From Ardenticatenales bacterium (GTDB lineage Bacteria > Chloroflexota > Anaerolineae > Promineifilales > UBA4811), in contig WSZX01000395.1 in the NCBI GenBank assembly GCA_013139935.1, forward strand, positions 1 through 6,641: DNA of 6,641 bases, given 5' to 3'. This document shows positions 1-5,605 of the stretch, one piece after another (positions within the stretch are counted from its first letter, which is position 1; each line of letters opens with the position of its first letter). The position numbers and the translations under genes are program-made. The notes under the pieces are model-generated. The model had not been told where the DNA came from. It did not search any database and worked only from the letters and a program-made list of their open reading frames with translations.

Positions 1-314
1 GGCAGTTGATTGCCCTGGACACTCCTGACCGGCTCAAGGAGACGCAGATGCGTGGTCAAGTACTGGAGATCGACTGCGCTGACAGCCAAGCCGCCATGCT
101 TGCTCTGAAGACCGCCCAGCGTGACGACCAGTTCCCAATGGATGAGATAGCGCTCTATGGCACTCGAATTCATGTCGTCATGCCAGAGGTCGAGTCGTTC
201 AAACAATCAATATGGGCATTGCTGGAAGGCCAGGGCGTCCAGGTACATGCCATTGAGCGGATTGCCCCAACCCTGGAAGATGTGTTTGTCTCGGCCGTCA
301 GGCCGAGGGATTAA
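1..314 (+). CDS. ABC-2-type transporter ATP-binding protein, C-terminal part (5' end outside window)
   Basis: The reading frame is open from the left edge and ends at TAA 312-314, leaving about 103 codons. The first residues, QLIALDTPDRLKE, match the stretch just after the H-loop of drug or polysaccharide exporter ATPases. The last residues, APTLEDVFVSAVR, are the usual C-terminal signature of the CcmA/DrrA/YbhF class. Between them lies the small accessory domain typical of this class. Walker A, Walker B and the signature motif are outside the window, so ATPase integrity cannot be judged. The protein would energise an ABC-2 exporter from the cytoplasmic face of the membrane. Two membrane fusion protein genes follow on the same strand, which suggests a YbhFSRG-like efflux system. 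The TTG at position 6 is an internal leucine codon, not a start. Confidence 0.85.
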   Translation, partial: QLIALDTPDRLKETQMRGQVLEIDCADSQAAMLALKTAQRDDQFPMDEIALYGTRIHVVMPEVESFKQSIWALLEGQGVQVHAIERIAPTLEDVFVSAVRPRD

Positions 315-379
315 TAGGCATAAATCCAGAGAACTCACGCCTATCTATCCTGACCTGATTCGCAGATAGGAAGAATCAT
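314..379 (+). other. Spacer with two mutually exclusive short inverted repeats before the first fusion-protein gene
   Basis: ATAGGC (314-319) is complementary to GCCTAT (339-344). CCTATC (340-345) is complementary to GATAGG (365-370). The central CCTAT can therefore pair with only one partner at a time. The second pairing would cover the start of the AGGAAGA ribosome binding site (368-374) of the gene beginning at 380. The arms are only 6 bp and the loops 19 bases, so this could be chance. There is no T-rich tail, so it is not an intrinsic terminator, and the genes on either side are probably co-transcribed. Confidence 0.3.
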
Positions 380-1774
380 ATGGACAACAAGACGGCAACA
401 GAAAAGAGTCCGCGCAGGCTCTTGCGCCTCCTGCTGGCGCTGTTGAGCCTGGCGCTGATGATCCTATTGGTTGTTGTTATCCGCCAGGAGGACACAGAGG
501 CACCGGTAATCGAATCGATCAGCAGATTCATCGCTGCCTTGCCTCCGGAAATCCGCAAGAAGGGAGAAGAACTGCTGGGCCTCTCCCGAGGGACCGACGC
601 TGGCGCGCTGGTGGCGTCTGGAATCATCCAGGCGGAACGGGTCTCTGTCGCCAGCGAGTTTGGCGGGCGCATCTCGGACATCCCGGTGGCCGAAGGAGAC
701 AGAGTAGCGGCCGGTGATCTGCTGGTGCAACTGGACACTGTGTTACTTGACGCGCAGATCGAGGCGGCCGCGGCGCAGGCAGCTGTGGCCCAGGCAGCAC
801 TGGCGCAAGCCCGGGCGGGGGTTCGACCAGGACAGATCATGGTGGCCGAGGCCCAACTCGCCGAGGCTAAAGCCGGCCGTGATGCTGCAACACAGGCGGT
901 CAGCGACGCTTTCAAGCTGGTGGAGAACCCACATGACATCCTGCTGCAGATTGCGGTTGCGCAGGCCGAGGCCATGGCAGCGCAGCGCCGGTTGGATCAG
1001 GCGACCGCCTTGAGGAACGCGGCCGAGGTCGCCAAGAACCAATTCGAGAGCCTGAATGCCAGGCCGGACGGCCTCGTCGGCATTCCGCTCGACCTGCATC
1101 TGACCCCCAACCAATGGTGGCAGGCCTGGGTGGGGGTGAATGCCGCGGCGGTCCAGCTGGAAGGCATTCAGACCTCGCTCTACCATCTGTATGGTCAGCG
1201 GGAGGACCAGCAGGCGATGAATGCCCGGGTCGATGAAGCGTTGAGCACCCTGGCTCAATCTGGAGCCCAGATCGCGGCCGCCCAGGCTCAACTGGATGGC
1301 ATGCGAGCTGGCGCCACGGCCGAGCAGGTTGCCGCTCTGGAAGCTCGCGTCGTTCAGGCACTGGCAGCTGTTGAAGCACTGGAACAAAAGCGAGCGATGA
1401 TGAGCCTCACTTCGCCTTTGGACGGCACCGTCCTGACCATATCGGCCCATCCCGGCGAGGTCACGGCCGCCGGAGCCGCAACGCTCAGCGTCGCCGATCT
1501 GGCGGAAATGAACCTGGTCGTGTACGTACCTGAGAACCGAATTGGCCAGGTGCATCTGAACGAAGAGGTCCAGATTCAGGTGGACAGCTTTCCCGGCCGT
1601 GTCCTGGAGGGGTACGTGGGACACATCTCTGATCGAGCCGAATTCACGCCGCGCAACGTAGCCACACGAGAGGAACGGGTCAACCTTGTTTTTGCGGTCG
1701 AGATCCGCATCGCCAATCTGGACGGCGCGCTCAAGCCAGGAATGCCGACTGATGTTCTGTTTGTCGGCCCGTAG
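380..1774 (+). CDS. HlyD/YbhG-family membrane fusion protein, membrane-anchored
   Basis: The protein has 464 residues and is a periplasmic-adaptor-type subunit of an export system. The N-terminus is basic (SPRRLLR), followed by one transmembrane helix at about residues 13-34, so the bulk lies outside the cytoplasmic membrane. The two halves of the lipoyl-like barrel-sandwich domain are at about 78-118 (SEFGGRISDIPVAEGDRVAAG) and 342-372 (LTSPLDGTVLTISAHPGEV). Between them is a long Ala/Gln/Glu-rich coiled coil, interrupted near 181-184 (ENPH) and by a Trp-rich stretch near 246-250. A beta-barrel region follows, with VVYVPENRIGQV (380-391) and EFTPRNVATREER (421-433), motifs typical of YbhG-like proteins. 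The ATG at 380 has AGGAAGA five bases upstream. The gene lies between an ABC ATPase gene and a paralogous fusion protein gene. The substrate is unknown. Length and domains look complete. Confidence 0.9.
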   Translation: MDNKTATEKSPRRLLRLLLALLSLALMILLVVVIRQEDTEAPVIESISRFIAALPPEIRKKGEELLGLSRGTDAGALVASGIIQAERVSVASEFGGRISDIPVAEGDRVAAGDLLVQLDTVLLDAQIEAAAAQAAVAQAALAQARAGVRPGQIMVAEAQLAEAKAGRDAATQAVSDAFKLVENPHDILLQIAVAQAEAMAAQRRLDQATALRNAAEVAKNQFESLNARPDGLVGIPLDLHLTPNQWWQAWVGVNAAAVQLEGIQTSLYHLYGQREDQQAMNARVDEALSTLAQSGAQIAAAQAQLDGMRAGATAEQVAALEARVVQALAAVEALEQKRAMMSLTSPLDGTVLTISAHPGEVTAAGAATLSVADLAEMNLVVYVPENRIGQVHLNEEVQIQVDSFPGRVLEGYVGHISDRAEFTPRNVATREERVNLVFAVEIRIANLDGALKPGMPTDVLFVGP

Positions 1775-1784
1775 GGAGGTAGAG

Positions 1785-3062
1785 ATGGAGGCGAAACGAC
1801 GCGACACGGCCGGTACCAGGCCACGCCCGCGTAGGGCAGGCAGTGCCCTGCTCTTTGCCGCGCTGGCGCTCGCCCTAGTCACAACCAGTTGGGGCTGCTC
1901 CAGTCAGCCGGCAGCAACTGTTGAGAGCACGGCCTTGGCGGCTTCGGGCACAATTCAGGTTGAAGAGATCCGCATCGCCGCCGAGATGGGGGGCCGCGTG
2001 CTTGATGTACGGGCGAGGGCAGGTGAGCCGGTACGAACTGATGACATCCTGGTGGTCCTGGACGCAACCCCGCTGCTGCTCCAACTATCCCTGGCAGAGG
2101 CGGCCGTTGCCACTGCTCGGGCCGACCTGGCCCTGGCGCGGTCCGGACCGCGCGCGGAGCAGATCGCCGCCGCCCAGGCAGCGCTGGCCTTGGCCGAGGC
2201 TCAACGAGACGGCGCGCTCGCTGCATGGGAAAATGCACGAGTTGCTATCGAGAATCCCAGGGAGCTCGACGCCCGGATCGCTGAGGCCAGGACCCAGGTG
2301 GCGCTCGCAGAGCAGGGTGCGGAGTTGGCAGACGCAATACTCGCCAGCGAGCGCCTGCTGCTCGATCAGCAATTGGAGGGCACGACGCAACGCCGGGTCG
2401 CCGAGTTTCAAGTGACGGCGGCCGAGGAGGCGCTAGCGGCTGCCCAGGCCGACCAGGAAACCGCCCGGAGACTGCTCTACTGGCTGCGACTGATCCGCAG
2501 CGAACCGTTAGCTCTTGCTGCCCAGGCCAACGCGGCGGAGGGTCAGCATCGGGTGGCTGAGGCCCGGGTCAAGGTGGCACAGGCCCAACTGGATGACTTG
2601 GAGGCCGGCCCCTCGGCGGTGGAGATCAGGGTCCCAGAGTCGGCTGTGCGGCAGGCAGAGGCTGAGGCCAACGTTCTGCAGGTGCGGTTGGATCGTCTCA
2701 CACTCAGGAGCCCGATCGATGGCATTGTGCTGCGTCGCGTGCTGACGGCCGGCGAACTGGCAGCTCCGGCGGCAACCATCCTCACCGTGGCTGACCTGAG
2801 CAAGGTTATGCTGGTTGTGTATGTACCGGAGAATCGGGTCGGCCAGGTTAGGCTGGGCCAGTCAGCGCTAGTGACAGTGGATAGCTATCCCAGCAGGACA
2901 TTTCGCGGCCAGGTGACTCGAATCGGAGATGAACCCGAGTTCACTCCGCGCAACGTCGCCACTGCAGAGGAACGCCTGAACACCTTCTACTCGGTTGAAA
3001 TACGCCTGCCCAACCCGGAGAGATTGCTCAAGCCGGGCATGCCGGCCGATGCAGACTTCTGA
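1785..3062 (+). CDS. HlyD/YbhG-family membrane fusion protein, probable lipoprotein
   Basis: The protein has 425 residues and is a second adaptor of the same family. The N-terminus is strongly basic (KRR, RPRPRR), then hydrophobic at 19-33, then TTSWGC with Cys38. This reads as a lipoprotein signal peptide, but the lipobox lacks the usual Leu at -3, so lipidation is likely rather than certain. Barrel-sandwich halves lie at about 54-93 and 337-367, separated by a long coiled coil with the same ENP break (146-148) as its neighbour. The C-terminal region carries VVYVPENRVGQV, EFTPRNVATAEER and LLKPGMPAD. The ATG at 1785 is chosen because GGGAGGT (1774-1780) precedes it and it starts 10 bases after the upstream stop. 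The same frame is open further upstream, but those starts lie inside the previous gene. It is probably translated from the same mRNA as the first fusion protein. It ends 28 bases from the convergent nadE. Confidence 0.88.
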   Translation: MEAKRRDTAGTRPRPRRAGSALLFAALALALVTTSWGCSSQPAATVESTALAASGTIQVEEIRIAAEMGGRVLDVRARAGEPVRTDDILVVLDATPLLLQLSLAEAAVATARADLALARSGPRAEQIAAAQAALALAEAQRDGALAAWENARVAIENPRELDARIAEARTQVALAEQGAELADAILASERLLLDQQLEGTTQRRVAEFQVTAAEEALAAAQADQETARRLLYWLRLIRSEPLALAAQANAAEGQHRVAEARVKVAQAQLDDLEAGPSAVEIRVPESAVRQAEAEANVLQVRLDRLTLRSPIDGIVLRRVLTAGELAAPAATILTVADLSKVMLVVYVPENRVGQVRLGQSALVTVDSYPSRTFRGQVTRIGDEPEFTPRNVATAEERLNTFYSVEIRLPNPERLLKPGMPADADF

Positions 3063-3090
3063 GCGGCCTGGGAAGGCTCAATCCCGGTTC

Positions 3091-3828
3091 CTAGCCGGTT
3101 CGAGCGCCAGCCTGCCAAACTGGCGGCATGTGCCGCTTGTGTTCCGAGGACACGATCATGCTCTGAGCCCGGGCCAGCACGGCCGGGTCCACACCGGCGG
3201 TCTCTCCCACCTCGATCGCCGCCAGAGTCGCGTCCAAGATTTTATAGGTGATCCCCATCTCCCCCTCGTCGGTCTGATCTGCCCACAAGCCAGCCGTGGG
3301 TGGCCGGTCGATGATCTGCTGGGGAACGCCCAGGATACAGGCAAGTTCCCGCACCTGCCATTTGAATAGGCTACCCAGTGGCTCCAGGTCCACTCCGCCG
3401 TCCCCATACTTTGTAAAGTAACCCACCATCAACTCGCTCTTGTTGCCGGTCCCGGCAACAAGATAGTTGCGGGAGTTCGCCAGGTAATAGAGCGTGGTCA
3501 TCCGCAAGCGGGGTTTGATGTTGGCTCGCGCCATGCGGGCAGCCTCGGGCAGAGTCGTCACCAGCTTGTCGTAAACCGGCCCCAGGTCGACTGTGAGCGT
3601 CTCAACGGTCAAGGCTTTCACTACCATTTTCGCATACCGGGCGTCGACTGCATCCGATTGGCAGGGCATGAGAACCGCCAGCACCGCTTCCCCCATCGCC
3701 CTCTTGGCCAGGGCAGCGGTACAGGCCGAGTCAATCCCCCCGCTCAGCCCGACGATCAGCCCCTTGGCGCCGGCCGCCTCAACCCGTTCACGCAGCCACT
3801 GGCTGATCTGCTCCGCTGCTCGTTCCAT
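3091..3828 (-). CDS. nadE: NH3-dependent NAD(+) synthetase
   Basis: The protein has 245 residues, the usual size of the ammonia-dependent form. No glutaminase (nitrilase) domain is fused to it. It catalyses the last step of NAD synthesis: deamido-NAD plus ATP plus ammonia gives NAD, AMP and pyrophosphate, in the cytoplasm. Visible motifs are the PP-loop SGGIDS at 29-34, NIKPRLRMTTLYYLAN at 103-118 (substrate and dimer region), GTGNKSE at 126-132, GYFTKYGDGGVDLEPLG at 136-152, PPTAGLWADQTDE at 166-178 and the terminal HKR at 220-222. All match the family, so the enzyme looks intact. The ATG is preceded by GGGAGGT (3839-3833 on this strand) at a five-base spacing. Only 13 bases separate it from the stop of the nicotinamidase-like gene upstream, so the two form an operon. 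That operon starts at a promoter with a probable NrtR site. Confidence 0.96.
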   Translation of the reverse strand: MERAAEQISQWLRERVEAAGAKGLIVGLSGGIDSACTAALAKRAMGEAVLAVLMPCQSDAVDARYAKMVVKALTVETLTVDLGPVYDKLVTTLPEAARMARANIKPRLRMTTLYYLANSRNYLVAGTGNKSELMVGYFTKYGDGGVDLEPLGSLFKWQVRELACILGVPQQIIDRPPTAGLWADQTDEGEMGITYKILDATLAAIEVGETAGVDPAVLARAQSMIVSSEHKRHMPPVWQAGARTG

Positions 3829-3841
3829 CCGAACCTCCCGG

Positions 3842-4558
3842 CTAGTCCCCTATTCCTGCCACTACCTGCACGCCATTGAGCATCATGCTGTACAGAAAGA
3901 TCAGATGGAGTAGGTCGCCATCATGCGGAACGGCGCCGATTTCCCGAGCTACTGCCACCGGCACATCGTACGTCTGCACGCAATCCACCGGCAGCACCAC
4001 CCGGACATTGGCAGATTGCAGCGCATTGGCCCGCAGGCGCAGGTACATGGCAAGTTGATGGGTGCAAAAGTCCGTGCAATCACCGACGACGATAAAGGTG
4101 TTCACGTCGGGGCACGCCTCCAGCCAGGCGCCGAGCCCGGTACCGATGAAGGAACTGATCGAATTCTTTTCCATGATCACAAACTGATCAGAGAACGGCA
4201 GCTCAACTAACTCGGGTACCGTTTGAGCCTCTGCAGTCCCAGCCACGCAATGGGGTGGGAAACTCGCAAACTCCACGGCATCGGAAGAGTGGTGGTCCTC
4301 CAGCAGGACAAAGCGTCGGATCCCGCGTTCAAATGCCGCCTCAAATAGCTTGACAATGGGCCGGACAATGCTCCCCACGCGTTCGCTCGCCAGCGGACCC
4401 TGACGACAAAAGCCGCCCGTCACATCTACCGACAGAACCGCCGCCCGCTCGGGATCCCCGATCACGCTGTCCAGCGGAACACGTTCCAGATCGTTGTACC
4501 ACTCGACAGCCCACTCTAGGAACGGACGGCTCTTTGATATCAACTCATCCACTCGCAT
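3842..4558 (-). CDS. Isochorismatase-family cysteine hydrolase, probable nicotinamidase
   Basis: The protein has 238 residues. The expected reaction is nicotinamide plus water to nicotinate plus ammonia, the first step of the deamidating NAD salvage route. The family's catalytic triad can be placed: Asp45 in VLSVDVTGGFC, Lys131 in IMEKNSISSF, and Cys165 in GDCTDFCT. Metal-ligand candidates are Asp88 and His90 (EDHH) and His103 in PPHCVAGT, the counterpart of the nicotinamidase W/P-P-x-HC-x-x-GT segment. About 35 extra residues precede the core compared with compact PncA proteins, and the second histidine usual after D-x-H seems to be missing. Another amide or isochorismate-like substrate is therefore possible. 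The context (nadE 13 bases downstream, NrtR-type regulator upstream) favours nicotinamidase. The start at 4558 is chosen because GAAGGTG lies five bases upstream; an in-frame ATG 20 codons earlier has no ribosome binding site and directly abuts the operator. Confidence 0.85.
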   Translation of the reverse strand: MRVDELISKSRPFLEWAVEWYNDLERVPLDSVIGDPERAAVLSVDVTGGFCRQGPLASERVGSIVRPIVKLFEAAFERGIRRFVLLEDHHSSDAVEFASFPPHCVAGTAEAQTVPELVELPFSDQFVIMEKNSISSFIGTGLGAWLEACPDVNTFIVVGDCTDFCTHQLAMYLRLRANALQSANVRVVLPVDCVQTYDVPVAVAREIGAVPHDGDLLHLIFLYSMMLNGVQVVAGIGD

Positions 4559-4563
4559 AGCAG

Positions 4564-4570
4564 CACCTTC
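4564..4570 (-). promoter_or_regulatory. Ribosome binding site that fixes the nicotinamidase-like start
   Basis: On the minus strand this reads GAAGGTG, five bases before the ATG at 4558. It supports the 238-residue product over a 258-residue version starting at 4618. Confidence 0.7.
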
Positions 4571-4618
4571 AGAAGCGTGTCCATCACACCACCAGTCACC
4601 GGGCGAATCGGCCGGCAA

Positions 4619-4639
4619 TTAGTGTACAATCCACACCAA
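4619..4639 (-). promoter_or_regulatory. Probable NrtR operator upstream of the nicotinamidase-nadE operon
   Basis: This is a 21-base imperfect palindrome. On the minus strand it reads TTGGTGT, seven bases (GGATTGT), then ACACTAA; 7 of the 10 symmetric base pairs match. It shares one base with the -10 box and covers the predicted transcription start. The same TTGGTGT-N7-ACACTA sequence, with the same spacing and orientation, occurs just downstream of the nrtR -10 box at 5467-5487, while the seven central bases differ between the two sites. Conserved arms around an unconserved centre are what a dimeric repressor site looks like. Assigning NrtR as the binding protein is inferred from the adjacent gene and the NAD-related targets. 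Confidence 0.8.
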
Positions 4640-4666
4640 GTATACGCAGGTAAGCGCGATTGTCAA
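4639..4666 (-). promoter_or_regulatory. Sigma-70-type promoter of the nicotinamidase-nadE operon
   Basis: On the minus strand there is a perfect -35 box TTGACA (4666-4661), a 16-base spacer, and a -10 box TATACT (4644-4639). Transcription would start near 4632, giving a leader of roughly 75 bases before the ATG at 4558. The predicted start falls inside the NrtR-type inverted repeat at 4619-4639, so a bound repressor would block RNA polymerase. The position is fixed by sequence only; no transcript data are available. Confidence 0.8.
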
Positions 4667-4704
4667 GAGAGAAACGGAGGGTGTCGAACAACGGGCACGA
4701 CGCC

Positions 4705-4738
4705 TTTCCCTCTGCACTCCCGCGCTGCAAGAGGGAAA
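4705..4738 (-). terminator. Hairpin downstream of nrtR, possible terminator without a U-tract
   Basis: TTTCCCTCT (4705-4713) pairs perfectly with AGAGGGAAA (4730-4738). GCA/TGC extends the stem by three pairs past a one-base bulge, leaving a nine-base loop. It begins 14 bases after the nrtR stop on the minus strand and ends about 40 bases before the -35 box of the next operon, so it is well placed to end the nrtR transcript. It is not followed by a run of T on either strand, so it is not a canonical intrinsic terminator. It might stabilise an mRNA end or act with other factors. Confidence 0.4.
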
Positions 4739-4752
4739 CCAAAGGTCCGATC

Positions 4753-5454
4753 CTAGGGGAACAGTCGGCGAGCCCTGGTTTCTGCTACCGCATCTTGCCG
4801 GTAACGGTAGAGCTCAGCCGGCCGGCCAGCGGTTTGCCGGTACTGACCGGTAGGCTCCACCACATTGGCCCGAGCCAGCTTCTTGCGAAAGTTGCCTTTA
4901 TCCAGCATCTCGCCCAGGATGATCTCGTAGGCAGCCTGCAACTCCGGCAAGGTGAACTCTTTCGGAAGGAGCTGAAACCCAACGGCCGTGTACTCTAGCT
5001 TGTATCGCAATCGAGTAAGCGCGTAATCCAGGATCTGGTCGTGGTCAAAGGCCAGACTAGGTGGCAGGGCGTACATAGACCACCAACGGGCCTCGGCCGC
5101 ATCGCTGCCGGCACGCGGGTCGATCTGATCGGCTGAGGTGACCGCCAGGTAGGCAACGGTTATGACCCGGGTGCGCGGGTCGCGGCCGGGATCGCCAAAG
5201 GTGTAGAGTTGCTCCAGGTAGACATCGGTCACTCCGGTCTCTTCCCTCAATTCGCGCAGCGCAGCTTGGCGCAGCGACTCGTCCTTCTCCACAAATCCCC
5301 CAGGGATTGCCCAGGATCCATCATAGGGCCAGCGGGCACGCTTGATAAGCAACACCTGCAGGTCCTGCTCCCGCAGGGTAAGAATCACGACGTCCGCGGT
5401 TACCGAGGGTCGCTCGTATTTCGAGGCATCATAGTTCTCGGCAGTTTCCAGCAT
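4753..5454 (-). CDS. nrtR: NrtR-type regulator of NAD metabolism (Nudix domain plus winged helix)
   Basis: The protein has 233 residues in two domains. Residues about 12-145 are a Nudix domain resembling ADP-ribose pyrophosphatase, with RPSVTADVVI, WPYDGSWAIPGGF and a complete Nudix box at 53-75 (G-x5-E-x7-RELREETGV), followed by TFGDPGRDPRTRVITVAYLAV. Residues about 160-230 match the NrtR winged-helix DNA-binding domain, with LLPKEFTLPELQAAYEIIL and LDKGNFRKKL. In characterised NrtR proteins the Nudix domain senses ADP-ribose, which releases DNA and derepresses NAD salvage genes. The intact box means hydrolase activity cannot be excluded. The ATG at 5454 is chosen because GGAGGAGGT directly precedes it; an in-frame start 39 codons upstream lies in the terminator loop region and before the promoter. 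Two matching operator-like sites, one in its own promoter and one before the nicotinamidase-nadE operon, support autoregulation and local control. Confidence 0.93.
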   Translation of the reverse strand: MLETAENYDASKYERPSVTADVVILTLREQDLQVLLIKRARWPYDGSWAIPGGFVEKDESLRQAALRELREETGVTDVYLEQLYTFGDPGRDPRTRVITVAYLAVTSADQIDPRAGSDAAEARWWSMYALPPSLAFDHDQILDYALTRLRYKLEYTAVGFQLLPKEFTLPELQAAYEIILGEMLDKGNFRKKLARANVVEPTGQYRQTAGRPAELYRYRQDAVAETRARRLFP

Positions 5455-5463
5455 ACCTCCTCC
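5455..5463 (-). promoter_or_regulatory. Strong ribosome binding site that fixes the nrtR start
   Basis: On the minus strand GGAGGAGGT runs up to the ATG at 5454, with the GGAGG core four bases away. It lies only three bases from the operator at 5467-5487, so the nrtR leader is very short. Confidence 0.75.
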
Positions 5464-5466
5464 CGA

Positions 5467-5487
5467 ATAGTGTGATATGTACACCAA
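5467..5487 (-). promoter_or_regulatory. Probable NrtR operator in the nrtR promoter (autoregulation)
   Basis: On the minus strand this reads TTGGTGT, seven bases (ACATATC), then ACACTAT. TTGGTGT-N7-ACACTA is identical to the site before the nicotinamidase-nadE operon. The site starts two bases downstream of the -10 box and covers the expected transcription start, a typical repressor position. NrtR binding is inferred from location and from the matching second site. Confidence 0.8.
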
Positions 5488-5489
5488 GG

Positions 5490-5518
5490 ATTCTAACCGC
5501 GAATGCACTGATCGGCAA
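5490..5518 (-). promoter_or_regulatory. Sigma-70-type promoter of nrtR
   Basis: On the minus strand there is a -35 box TTGCCG (5518-5513, four of six consensus bases), a 17-base spacer, and a -10 box TAGAAT (5495-5490, five of six). Transcription would start around 5483, inside the operator, giving a leader of about 30 bases. The promoter sits between the terminator of the upstream osmC operon and nrtR, so nrtR has its own transcription unit. Confidence 0.7.
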
Positions 5519-5529
5519 ATCGACAACCC

Positions 5530-5568
5530 ATAGACAAAACGCCCGCCAGGCGCGTGGCTGGCGGGCGT
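5530..5568 (-). terminator. Intrinsic terminator of the thioredoxin-osmC-osmC operon
   Basis: An 11-bp perfect stem is formed by ACGCCCGCCAG (5539-5549) and CTGGCGGGCGT (5558-5568) around an eight-base loop. On the minus strand the stem runs into TTTTGTCTA, which serves as the U-tract; no T-run follows on the plus strand, so it acts for the minus strand only. It starts 37 bases after the stop of the second osmC gene and separates this operon from the nrtR promoter. Confidence 0.85.
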
Positions 5569-5605
5569 CACCGTCCATGTGCTGCGATGTCAGGTCAGAT
5601 CCTGG

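Noticed and set aside
1686..1784. Upstream extension of the second fusion protein (33 extra codons)
   Set aside because: It overlaps the end of the first gene in another frame. The ATG at 1785 has an excellent ribosome binding site and gives a sensible signal peptide.
743..1882. Long open frame on the minus strand (379 codons) opposite the first fusion-protein gene
   Set aside because: It lies fully antisense to a well-supported HlyD-family gene, has no recognisable motifs, and arises from the GC-rich codon pattern of the real gene.
3068..3087. CTGGGA/TCCCGG hairpin between the convergent fusion-protein and nadE genes as a bidirectional terminator
   Set aside because: The stem is only six pairs including one G-T pair, and no T-run follows on either strand. 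It may be chance.
4577..4589. GTGT-N5-ACAC as a third operator in the nicotinamidase leader
   Set aside because: The spacing is five rather than seven bases and the flanking TTGG and TA bases of the other two sites are missing.
4559..4618. 20-codon N-terminal extension of the nicotinamidase-like protein
   Set aside because: The start at 4618 has no ribosome binding site and lies directly beside the operator, within about 15 bases of the predicted transcription start.
4660..4998. Plus-strand open frame of 112 codons across the nrtR end and the intergenic region
   Set aside because: It is mostly antisense to nrtR, has no ribosome binding site or family motif, and crosses the promoter region of the salvage operon.
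5455..5571. 39-codon N-terminal extension of NrtR
   Set aside because: It would begin upstream of the nrtR promoter and run through the terminator and operator; the ATG at 5454 has a strong ribosome binding site and matches the usual start of the Nudix domain.
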